A stretch of DNA of 18,103 nt from CAZJAH01 sp964544155 (lineage in GTDB: Bacteria; Bacteroidota; Ignavibacteria; Kapaibacteriales; UBA2268): assembly GCA_964544155.1 (NCBI GenBank), contig CAZJAH010000051.1, positions 1 to 18,103 of the forward strand. The letters run 5' to 3'. The stretch's first letter is position 1; every line of letters starts with the position of its first letter. Of this stretch, positions 6,632 to 15,500 are shown one piece after another. The position numbers and the translations under genes are program-made. Under the pieces are notes generated by a model that ran no database searches, was not told where the DNA came from, and worked only from the letters and a program-made list of their open reading frames with translations.

Positions 6632-8493
6632 TTTTCGCGAAAAACCCTAAAGAAATAAGGGTAATGTTAACTCCTTTCCGTGACGGCCTTCAAAGCTCAT
6701 TCGGCGGCAAGGTGAGATTCGATGATTTTAAACCGGCTCTAGAAGCAGCTGTTCAATCAGGCATAAGGCATATTGAGTTCGGTGGTGGCGCGCGTTATCA
6801 GGCGCCTTTCTTTTATTTGAATGAAAATCCTTTTGAAACAATGAAAAAATTCCGGGATGTTACAGGCCCGGATGTCGAGCTTCAAATTCTTACACGTTCG
6901 GTATCGGGTGTGACGCTTACCACTCAGTCTATCGAAGGCCTCGAACTACAGGCCAAACTCATGAAAAAGTACGGCACTACCTACGACCGCAACTTCGATT
7001 ACATGAATGATGTAAAAAATCTGGTAAAAACCGGCAAGCCCATTGTTGACGCCGGAATGCACCATCAGGTATGTATTGCGCTAATGGGGCTGCCGTTCAA
7101 ATCCGACAAAGTACATACCGCGGAGTTTTATACCGACATCGGCAGGCAGCTTCTGGATAGCGGGATGCATATAGACAGCATTTGCTTAAAGGATGCCAGC
7201 GGCACTACCGATCCGAAAACTATTTACGACACAGCCAAAGGACTGAAGAAAATCATGCCCCCGGAAATGCCGCTCTGGCTGCATACCCACGATACGGCAT
7301 CTATGGCAGTGGCATGTTATATGGCCGGTATAGAAGCAGGAGTGGACGGAATAGACCTTTCAGTCAGGCCTATGGCCAGCGGGACCGTACAGCCGGATGT
7401 GCGATCTATGGCGCACGCGCTAAAAGGCACAGGATACAGCCTGGATGTTGACGCTGATAAAATGATGGAAATAGAACAGCTCCTGGATGAAGGGCTGAAG
7501 GATTACGATTTTAATCCTACTACTACCACGGCTGACGCCAGGGTGGTGGGATTCCCAATGCCGGGCGGAGCTATCGGGCCGAATGTACACATGATGGTGA
7601 AAGCAGGCATACTCGATAAGTACAGCGATGTACTGGCTGAATTCCCTGTTGTGGTTGAAGCAGGCGGTGCCTGGACAAGCGTTACACCGGGCAGTCAGCA
7701 ATACTGGCTACAGGCATTCAATAATGTTATGTACGGAAGATGGGAAAAGATCGAAGCCGGATTCGGAAGGGCCGTGCTGGGATACTTTGGCAAAACTCCG
7801 CTGCCGCCGGATCCAAAGGTTGTTGATATTGCTTCTAAGCAGTTGGATAAACCTAAGTTCGACGGCGATCCTCTTGAGGCCGCCCCCAAAAATATCGGGC
7901 CGGCGCAAGAAGCATTAAAAGAACATAACCTGCCTGTCAATGACGAAAACACCTTCCTAGTACTTTCGGCAATGGTCCCGGGCAAGAAAATTGAATCAAA
8001 CGAAGGACTTCGCTTTTTGCTCGGAAAAGGAAAAGTTGATATACCACTTAAAAAGAAAGAGGAACCCAAAAAAGAAGCCGAACCGGCTCTCGCGCCTCAG
8101 AATGGAAATGGCCATGCTGTCAGCGGCCCTGTTACATCACGCTGTGTTGTAGAAGAAAATGGCATATCCAGGACATTTACCGTAACAGTTGAGCCAATCA
8201 GCGGAGGAGGAGGCAAACAGCCTCAAGTGGAAAATCCGCAGACAGTAATCGGGCAGGCGCCGCCGCCACAGGGCGGAATGGCAATAAAATCGAATTTTAC
8301 CGGCACCGTTGAAATAACGGATATTAAAGTCAATCAGGGAGATTCGGTAAGTAAAGGGCAGGTAGTCGCCCAGATAGAAGCAATGAAGGCCACACATGAT
8401 ATAAAGGCGCCGAAAGACGGCATTATATCAGCTATTCACGCGAGAATAGGCGATGAAATTGACGGGACAAAACCAATTATGACAATAAACTGA
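6628..8493 (+). CDS. oadA: biotin-dependent carboxyltransferase, OadA / pyruvate carboxylase B-like alpha subunit
   Basis: 621-residue cytosolic subunit that transfers CO2 from a 2-oxoacid (oxaloacetate in the best-known family members) to its own biotin. An HMGL-like TIM-barrel carboxyltransferase domain spans about 8-300 with the expected residues: Asp19 and Gln22 in FRDGLQS, Arg90, Lys188 in CLKDASG (the carboxylated metal ligand in this family), His219/His221 in LHTHD, and Thr253 in SGTVQP. The PYC/OADA conserved domain spans about 300-480. A Lys/Glu/Pro linker follows (about 484-545), then a biotinyl domain (548-621) with EAMKA and biotin lysine Lys587. The usual EAMKM Met is Ala here. 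The N-terminal motifs differ from classical OadA (LRDAHQS, WGGATFD). No biotin carboxylase gene is nearby and OadG/OadB flank it, so a Na+-exporting decarboxylase is inferred; the substrate needs biochemical proof. Confidence 0.88.
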   Translation: MIFAKNPKEIRVMLTPFRDGLQSSFGGKVRFDDFKPALEAAVQSGIRHIEFGGGARYQAPFFYLNENPFETMKKFRDVTGPDVELQILTRSVSGVTLTTQSIEGLELQAKLMKKYGTTYDRNFDYMNDVKNLVKTGKPIVDAGMHHQVCIALMGLPFKSDKVHTAEFYTDIGRQLLDSGMHIDSICLKDASGTTDPKTIYDTAKGLKKIMPPEMPLWLHTHDTASMAVACYMAGIEAGVDGIDLSVRPMASGTVQPDVRSMAHALKGTGYSLDVDADKMMEIEQLLDEGLKDYDFNPTTTTADARVVGFPMPGGAIGPNVHMMVKAGILDKYSDVLAEFPVVVEAGGAWTSVTPGSQQYWLQAFNNVMYGRWEKIEAGFGRAVLGYFGKTPLPPDPKVVDIASKQLDKPKFDGDPLEAAPKNIGPAQEALKEHNLPVNDENTFLVLSAMVPGKKIESNEGLRFLLGKGKVDIPLKKKEEPKKEAEPALAPQNGNGHAVSGPVTSRCVVEENGISRTFTVTVEPISGGGGKQPQVENPQTVIGQAPPPQGGMAIKSNFTGTVEITDIKVNQGDSVSKGQVVAQIEAMKATHDIKAPKDGIISAIHARIGDEIDGTKPIMTIN

Positions 8494-8503
8494 GGTAAAC
8501 CGG

Positions 8504-9631
8504 ATGGATTCATTTAGTGAATTGATTTATCAGTCCGGTTTTGCTAATCTCAGTATAGGAAATATCATAATGTTCATAATAGCAGGTATCCTTATATACC
8601 TTGCTATAAAAAAGAACTATGAGCCTTTGCTGCTTATTCCGATCGGCTTCGGGGCAATACTCGCGAACCTGCCACTGGCGCTTATGGGATCATACACAGA
8701 TGGCATTATCGGACTGATATACAAGGCAGGAATTAAAACCGAACTTCTACCGCCCATTATCTTCTTAGGGGTAGGCGTACTAACGGATTTCAGACCTCTT
8801 TTGAGCAGGCCTGTAACATTCATTCTCGGAGCCTCCGCGCAGTTAGGAATTTTCATGGCGGCTTTAGGCGCGTTTTATATATTCGGATTCGAGGCAAATG
8901 AAGCCGCTTCAATAGGTATAATCGGCGGCGCCGACGGGCCTACTTCAATATTCCTTGCTAGTAAGCTTGCGCCGCATCTGCTGGGCGCGGTAGCGGTGGC
9001 GGCATACAGCTATATGTCGCTCGTTCCTATTATTCAGCCTCCTATAATTAGGATGCTAACAACCAAAAAGGAAAGGCATATTGATATGCCTCAGGCAAGA
9101 GAGGTTTCTAAAACGGCTGTTATACTGTTTCCCATTATTACTGGTATACTCGCAAGCCTTGCCATACCTTCAAGCGCGCCTCTTATAGGCATGCTGATGT
9201 TCGGTAATCTGATACGTGAAAGCGGTGTTACAGAAAGGCTGAGAAAAACCGCCGGAGGAGCTCTCACGGATATTGTTACCATTTTCCTCGGTGTAGCCGT
9301 GGGCGCTACCATGGACGCTATTTATTTCCTGACGGCTGATACACTGCTCATACTGCTGCTTGGAGCAGTGGCATTTGTTTTCAGTACCGCAGGAGGAGTG
9401 ATCTTTGCTAAAATTCTCAACATGTTTTTACCCCAAAAGAGTAAGATCAACCCCTGTATAGGAGCCGCGGGAGTATCTGCCGTGCCTATGGCAGCGAGAG
9501 TAGTGCAGCAGTTTGTCGCCGAAGAAACTGACGGCAAGGTCAATCCTATTTATTCGGCCATGGGGCCAAATGTCGCTGGAGTGATCGGTTCCGCGGTTGC
9601 CGCTGGAGTTTTCTTGTCACTGCTGACCTGA
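8504..9631 (+). CDS. oadB: sodium-transporting decarboxylase beta subunit (OadB family)
   Basis: 375-residue polytopic inner-membrane protein that decarboxylates carboxybiotin and uses the energy to export Na+. Family signatures are intact: LGVGVLTDFRPLL, the functionally essential aspartate region IGIIGGADGPTSIF (about 138-151), PPI with the following basic loop, and INPCIGAAGVSAVPMAARV near residues 315-333 with the conserved Asn and Ser. About nine to eleven hydrophobic segments. Length is within the family range (about 370-430) without an N-terminal extension. GAGG at 8492-8495 overlaps the oadA stop codon, and the start lies 10 bases after oadA, so the three subunits are tightly coupled in the order gamma-alpha-beta. 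A strong terminator follows at 9656. Equivalent beta subunits serve oxaloacetate, methylmalonyl-CoA, malonate and glutaconyl-CoA enzymes, so the substrate is set by the alpha subunit. Confidence 0.95.
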   Translation: MDSFSELIYQSGFANLSIGNIIMFIIAGILIYLAIKKNYEPLLLIPIGFGAILANLPLALMGSYTDGIIGLIYKAGIKTELLPPIIFLGVGVLTDFRPLLSRPVTFILGASAQLGIFMAALGAFYIFGFEANEAASIGIIGGADGPTSIFLASKLAPHLLGAVAVAAYSYMSLVPIIQPPIIRMLTTKKERHIDMPQAREVSKTAVILFPIITGILASLAIPSSAPLIGMLMFGNLIRESGVTERLRKTAGGALTDIVTIFLGVAVGATMDAIYFLTADTLLILLLGAVAFVFSTAGGVIFAKILNMFLPQKSKINPCIGAAGVSAVPMAARVVQQFVAEETDGKVNPIYSAMGPNVAGVIGSAVAAGVFLSLLT

Positions 9632-9655
9632 TGTTTTTTATATTATATGTATACG

Positions 9656-9681
9656 AGGGGCTTAAAAGCCCCTTTTTTTTT
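9656..9681 (+). terminator. intrinsic terminator of the TauE-ligase-oadGAB operon
   Basis: AGGGGCT at 9656-9662 pairs perfectly with AGCCCCT at 9667-9673 around a 4-nt loop, followed by a run of T to 9681. It lies 25 bases after the oadB stop. Confidence 0.92.
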
Positions 9682-9885
9682 GAGATGGGAATTTGGGCAA
9701 TTGGGCCGCTATTGAAATAGCATACATTTGGGTAATGATAGGGCAGCCACAAACTTCATTTGCATAATTATTTGCAGTAAGAAATATAAAAAGAATGTAA
9801 TAAAACTTATTTATAAACTAATTCAGAGCAAATTATTCCCGTTTGAATTTTTTTAATTTAGGTCGCAGCGCCGGAAAAATTAAAC
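9682..9885. other. intergenic spacer between convergent terminators
   Basis: About 200 AT-rich bases between the oadB and hppA terminators. No ORF, RNA gene or clear repeat was seen. Confidence 0.5.
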
Positions 9886-9920
9886 AAAAAAAAACAGCCG
9901 CCCGAAAGCGACTGCTTTTT
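9886..9920 (-). terminator. intrinsic terminator of hppA
   Basis: Arms CAGCCGC (9895-9901) and GCGACTG (9908-9914) pair with one G-T pair on the minus strand around a 6-nt loop. On the minus strand the hairpin is followed by a T run (9894 down to 9886) and preceded by an A run, 25 bases after the hppA stop. Confidence 0.85.
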
Positions 9921-9939
9921 CTTTGCTGAGAGGTTTGTA

Positions 9940-12141
9940 TTATATCATTGTTGCAAGTACAAGAGCAACGATTGACATAAGCTTTATCAATATATTCAGC
10001 GAGGGCCCTGATGTATCCTTGAACGGATCGCCCACAGTATCGCCTGTAACAGCGGCTTTGTGGGGTTCTGAGCCCTTGAAGTATTTTACACCGTTAATGG
10101 TAACGCCTTCTTCAAACATCTTCTTTGCGTTATCCCAGGCGCCGCCGGCATTCGACTGGAATATAGCCATGAGTACGCCGACGACAGTTACGCCGGCCAA
10201 AAGGCCGCCGAGCATTTCAGGGCCGCCTGCGAAGCCGATAATTATCGGAACTATCACAGCAAGCAGTCCCGGAAGCATCATTTCTTTAATAGATGATTTT
10301 GTTGATATTTCAACGCACTTGGCGTATTCGGCTTTACCGTCAGCTTCGTGGTAAACCTTCAGGTCTGATTCATCCCAATCTTTCAGTTCTTTATCGCCGT
10401 ATTGGCGCATAAGCTCAAGGGCTTTCTTTAATTCAGGAATATTGGCGAACTGCCTGCGAACCTCCTGAATCATAGACATAGCGGCTCTGCCCACAGCTCC
10501 CATCGATAACGCGGAAAATACAAAAGGCATAATTCCGCCCATGAAGAGCCCTGCCATCACCGGCGCTTTCGAAATATCGATTGATTTGATTTGCGAGGCG
10601 GTCATATACGCGCCAAAAAGAGCAAGTGCTGTAAGTGCCGCGGAACCTATGGCGAATCCTTTACCGATGGCCGCTGTTGAATTACCGACTGCATCAAGCT
10701 TATCAGTTCTGCTTCTGACTTCCGGCGGCAATTCAGACATTTCTGCTATACCGCCGGCATTATCTGATACAGGGCCGTAAGCGTCAACGGCAAGCTGAAT
10801 GCCTGTTGTTGCAAGCATACCTACGGCGGCTATGGCTATGCCGTATAATCCGGCAAAATAAAATGCGCCGATTATTGAGAAAGCAATTAGCAGAACTGGG
10901 ATAGCCGTAGACATCATACCTGTTCCGAGGCCGGCAATGATATTCGTTGCCGATCCTGTAAGAGACTGTTCGGCGATCTTCCTTACAGGCGGCTTGCCGA
11001 GCCCGGTATAGTATTCTGTTATCATACCTATGCCGACACCAGCCAAAAGTCCGATAATGGTTGCCAGGAATATACCCCAGCTATAAATTGTATATTGGGT
11101 ACCGTAAAGCGGGTCAACAAATACCCAGCTGGAAGGAAGCACCCAATCTATAATAAAGTATGATATTACAAGCATTACTGCCGCGGCGGTAAATGTTCCG
11201 ACATTCAGCGCTGTCTGAGGATTGCCCCCTTCTTTCACTCTGACGAAGAATGTGCCGAATATAGATACCAAAATACCGGCAGCGGCCAGAAGCAATGGAA
11301 GAATGATAGGTGAAAGCCCACCAAACGGAGTATCGACAAATTCCGGCAGTGCAAAGAATGCCGTACCCAGTACCATTGTGCCTATTATGGAGCCGACATA
11401 CGATTCGAAAAGATCGGCGCCCATACCAGCTACGTCCCCAACGTTATCGCCAACGTTATCTGCAATGGTAGCGGGATTAAGAGGATGGTCCTCAGGTATT
11501 CCGGCCTCTACTTTACCGACAAGGTCAGCGCCGACGTCGGCTGCTTTTGTGTAAATACCTCCGCCTACCCTCGCGAATAGAGCTATGGATGAAGCGCCAA
11601 AGGAAAATCCTGTAACAACAGTAACTACCTTTCTTATGATTTCTGATGAACTTCCGGCATCAAAAGCTCCGAAGAAAAATCCATAAATAATAAATAGCCC
11701 GCTAAGCCCGAGCACACCAAGGCCGACAACACCCATACCCATGACGGAGCCGCCCGTAAAAGCTACAAGCAGGGCTTTATTTAAACTTGTAATGGCGGCA
11801 TTGGTAGTTCTGACGTTCGCCTTGGTGGCTACTTTCATGCCGATAAATCCGGCAAGTGCCGAACAAACCGCACCTACAACAAACGAAATTGCCACAAATG
11901 AATGTGACTGTTCATTAGTGGCGCCCTGAATGCCTAAAAGGATTGCTACTATCAGCACAAACCAAACAAGTACTTTATATTCGGCCTTGAGAAAGGCCAT
12001 AGCCCCATCTGCAATATGCTTTGCAATTTTTGTCATTTTTTCATTGCCGGTATCCTGTTTCGAAACCCAGGATGATTTGACGTAGGTGAAAAGCAGTGCG
12101 ATTATCCCCACAATCGGAATAACATACAAAATAGCGTCCAT
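9940..12141 (-). CDS. hppA: membrane pyrophosphatase, K+-dependent type, probably Na+-pumping
   Basis: 733-residue integral membrane enzyme that hydrolyses pyrophosphate and pumps Na+ and/or H+ out of the cytoplasm; about 16 helices. The pyrophosphate/Mg site is intact: GGGIYTKAADVGADLVGKVE (194-213), then EDHPLNPATIADNVGDNVGD (217-236), and in the C-terminal half DAYGPVSDNAGGIAEM (453-468) and DTVGDPFKDTSGPSLNILIK near the end. The cation-class residues read Ala490 and Gly493 in GNSTAAIGKG, where K+-independent enzymes have Lys and Thr, so K+ dependence is predicted. The gate glutamate is Glu246 (ADLFES, three residues after Asp243), the position found in Na+-pumping enzymes such as that of Thermotoga maritima. 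Dual Na+/H+ pumping cannot be excluded. The start has a poor ribosome binding site. It is monocistronic, convergent with oadB and divergent from the kinase. Confidence 0.95.
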   Translation of the reverse strand: MDAILYVIPIVGIIALLFTYVKSSWVSKQDTGNEKMTKIAKHIADGAMAFLKAEYKVLVWFVLIVAILLGIQGATNEQSHSFVAISFVVGAVCSALAGFIGMKVATKANVRTTNAAITSLNKALLVAFTGGSVMGMGVVGLGVLGLSGLFIIYGFFFGAFDAGSSSEIIRKVVTVVTGFSFGASSIALFARVGGGIYTKAADVGADLVGKVEAGIPEDHPLNPATIADNVGDNVGDVAGMGADLFESYVGSIIGTMVLGTAFFALPEFVDTPFGGLSPIILPLLLAAAGILVSIFGTFFVRVKEGGNPQTALNVGTFTAAAVMLVISYFIIDWVLPSSWVFVDPLYGTQYTIYSWGIFLATIIGLLAGVGIGMITEYYTGLGKPPVRKIAEQSLTGSATNIIAGLGTGMMSTAIPVLLIAFSIIGAFYFAGLYGIAIAAVGMLATTGIQLAVDAYGPVSDNAGGIAEMSELPPEVRSRTDKLDAVGNSTAAIGKGFAIGSAALTALALFGAYMTASQIKSIDISKAPVMAGLFMGGIMPFVFSALSMGAVGRAAMSMIQEVRRQFANIPELKKALELMRQYGDKELKDWDESDLKVYHEADGKAEYAKCVEISTKSSIKEMMLPGLLAVIVPIIIGFAGGPEMLGGLLAGVTVVGVLMAIFQSNAGGAWDNAKKMFEEGVTINGVKYFKGSEPHKAAVTGDTVGDPFKDTSGPSLNILIKLMSIVALVLATMI

Positions 12142-12217
12142 AATGTCACTTCGGGATTTGTGAATAAAAACAATTTCTTATAGGCTAAAGCGTAATTTCC
12201 TGTACGAGGCAGTAATG

Positions 12218-12232
12218 TTAACTTTAAGTTAA
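12218..12232. repeat. 15-bp palindrome, operator-like
   Basis: TTAACTT, a single central T, then AAGTTAA: perfect 7-bp arms. It lies 77-91 bases upstream of the hppA start, where a dimeric regulator could act. AT-rich context raises the chance of coincidence. Confidence 0.35.
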
Positions 12233-12381
12233 ACAACAGCCTGTACTACTAATAAATACACGTTTTAAACATAATCATTAATAATCTTAAATGAAACAAA
12301 AAATGCCCTAAGGCAGGTCTAATTCATAAATATGTAACTATTGTGTTGCAAAATTATGAAATTTAACTTAGGAATCCGCCT

Positions 12382-12401
12382 CTTTTTATGACTTTTTATG
12401 A
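12382..12401. repeat. perfect 10-bp tandem duplication
   Basis: CTTTTTATGA occurs twice back to back. The 10-bp period is one helical turn, as for direct-repeat response-regulator sites. It is about 160 bases upstream of the kinase start. Confidence 0.4.
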
Positions 12402-12559
12402 AAATACAGTTAAAATTTATCCTAAACTAAATTTCAACAGCAAGCATAACTGATTTGTTATTTTTTATATTAGCTGTTTATTGATTTATTTTAATTGGAT
12501 TTTTTCCCGAAAATTCCGATAAATTATTATAATTATTAATTTAAAATGATTAAAATAAA

Positions 12560-15500
12560 ATGAATGATTACTTAAGTCCGCATGAATACAGGGGTATGGC
12601 CGGGCTACTCAGAATATTACTTGGGAATCTGCCGGTTTTTGTTTTCACTTGTGATAAGTTTGGCAACCTGATTACTATGGAAGGAAGTCTGCTTAAACAA
12701 CTGAATATGGACAACATAAAGCCCGGTGAGACTAATATTTATCATGATTTTCAGGCATTCAGCAGAGAATTCGATAAAGCCATTAAACAAAATAAAAGCT
12801 ACTTTACGCACCGATCCAATGTAAACGGTAAAACATTTATACTGGAAAATCACATAACCCGTGATATCGCGAGTGGTAATATTGACGGGTTTGTTATCGA
12901 TGTAACGGAGAGAGAAGGTATAAGTAAAAACTATGAAAGCACATTATCAAGCCTGAAAGCTGTTATGGAGGCTTCCGAAAAACTTGCTATATATACTACC
13001 GATCTAAATGGCAGGGCCGAATTCCTTAATCCGGGAGCTTATAAGATGCTCAGCTATTCAGTGGATGACCTGAAAAATAAAGTATCTCTCGCGAAATGGC
13101 ACGATCCGTCTGAAGTTGATGATATGATCAGAAAAATATTCGATTCCACCGGAGAAATAATTTCTAAAGAAGAGGCTATATTGCTTGAAGCTAAAAAGAA
13201 CACAAGCAGTGAAGCTGAATGGAATTTTATCCGCAAAGACGGTTCTAAACTGCCGGTAAGGGAAATTATTTCCTGCCGGTATGATAATAATGGTGAGCTT
13301 GCCGGGTATCTGGCTATCGTTACTGACCTTACCGAAAAAAAGGAAAATTCTGTAATAATTGAAAAGCAGCAAAAAAAACTGGCTTCGGTTATTAATTCCG
13401 TCAGAGACATAATCATAACTATTGATCAATATGGTATTATTGATTCTGCCAACAGCGCGGTAAGATCAATTCTCGGTTATGATCCCGATGAGATCACTGG
13501 CAGGAATATCAATATATTAATGGCAGGAAAATTTCAGGAAGGCCGGGATAGTTTCATCAATAATTATATCCAAACAGGACAAAATAACGAAATCGCGACA
13601 GTAAAGGAGCTTGAAGCGAAGCATAAAAATGGCAGCATCATTCCGGTAGAACTTACCATCAGCGAATTTAAGGTGGACGGCAGGACTATGTTCACCGGTA
13701 TCATCAGAGATATCAGTGAAAAAATTGAAAAGGAAAGAACTCTGAAAATAAACAAATTCGCTATGGATAATTCCTCCGACGGGATTTTCCGCATAGAAAA
13801 AGATTCGTCAATAAGCTATGTGAATAAATCGGCCGAAATAATTACCGGATGGGAAAGCACTGAATTACTCGGAAAATCCATAACTGATATAGATAAAAAA
13901 ATTTCAAAAAATGAATGGCCGCTTTTTTGGGAAAAATTAAAGAATGACGCGGCTATGATCATTGAGACCAAAGCGGAAAAAAAAGACAGCACTTTGATGC
14001 CCGTTGAGGTATCGGCCAATTACTTCAATTTCGGAAATGAAGAATTTGCCATAGCTTCACTGAGAAATCTGGAAAGGCGCAAAGATTTTGAAATAGAATT
14101 GAGAGAGCGCGAAGAAAAATACAGCAGCATTTTTGAGATGTCTCCGGAAGCAATCGTCCTTTTTGATGAAAAAGGCTTTATTAAGGACATGAACAGCCGC
14201 ATATATGACTTTTTGGGCTTTCCCCCGGAAAAATATATCAACAGGCATATTTCTAAGGTTGATTTCTTTACCAAAGCAACATTAAAGGGGGTTGTAGATA
14301 ATTTTAAAAGAAGGATAGCCGGCGAGGTACTTACACCTTATGAAGCGGAATTTCTGGATGTGAAAGGCAATATCAGAATAGGATTAATACGCGCTTCATT
14401 GATGCGCGATTCTGACGGCAGGATCAATTCCGTCATAGTTATGATCTCCGATATCACAGAGAGAAATAAAAGCGTTACAGCTCTTAAAGAAAGCGAAGAA
14501 AAATTCCGGCTTTTGGCTGAGAACCTCGAACTGGTTATCTGGATGAGGACAAAAGACAAGATCATATACGTAAATCCGGCTTACGAAAAAATTTGGGGAA
14601 GTTTAAGGCAGGAACTTTATAATGATCCTGATTCATTCAGTTATAAAGTTCACCCTGATGATATACACATACTGCAGGATTATTTCGAAGGTGATAATGA
14701 TTCATCACTGCTATATGACTATGAGTTTAGAATAATCAGAGACGAAGGCGCTATAAGGTGGATATGGGCAAGAGGTTTTCCTGTTAAGGATGAAGACGAT
14801 ACTATCAGGGAAATCGGTATTGCCGAAGATATTACTGACAGGAAAAATATTGAACAAAAGATCAAAAAGCTCAATGAGCATTATGAAATAATTAATAATA
14901 TTTCTAATTCACTTATCAATTCGGATACGGACGAAATAGAATCAAAATTAGAAAAATGCCTTATTTCAATAGGGAAACATTTCAGGGTTGACCGTGCCTA
15001 TATCTTTGAATTTGAGCAGAATCTCGCCATAATGAATAATTCCTATGAATGGTGCGCGGAAGGCATTAAACCGCAAATCGAAAATCTGCGGGGAATTCCA
15101 TCGGATTACCTGCCCTGGTGGATGGATAAGCTGAAAGCATCTGAAAATATCAAGGTTGATGATGTTGAGCTTATGCCCGAAGAAGCAGCCGGCGAAAAAG
15201 ATATACTTCAGCAGCAGGGCATTCAGTCAGTACTTGTTGTGCCAATGATATTAAAAGGAGCTTTGATTGGATTCTTGGGATTTGATTCCGTAAAGCAAAA
15301 GCGCAGCTGGCAAAAAGACACAGTGCGTACTACCAGGATGATGAGCGAGATCATAGCAGGCACAATACACAGAAAAAGATATGAACGGGACCTGGTTGCT
15401 GCCATTGAAATAGCTGAGAAAGCCACTCAGGCAAAAAGTATGTTCCTTGCTAATATGAGCCACGAGATCCGAACTCCAATGAATTCGATCATTGGATTTA

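Larger units (their letters stand above)
12142..12559. other. 418-base divergent intergenic region (hppA / hybrid kinase)
   Basis: Very AT-rich. It must hold promoters for hppA (minus) and for the kinase operon (plus), but no convincing -35/-10 pair was found. Two structured elements are visible: a 15-bp palindrome at 12218-12232 and a perfect 10-bp tandem duplication at 12382-12401. No credible ORF or RNA gene was seen. Confidence 0.6.

Noticed and set aside
9923..10354. Plus-strand 143-codon open frame opposite hppA.
   Set aside because: Antisense shadow of a certain hppA gene; no ribosome binding site or recognisable domain.
13054..13429. Two overlapping minus-strand frames of about 120 codons inside the hybrid kinase gene.
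   Set aside because: They lie antisense to a continuous PAS-domain frame and have no start signals or family features.
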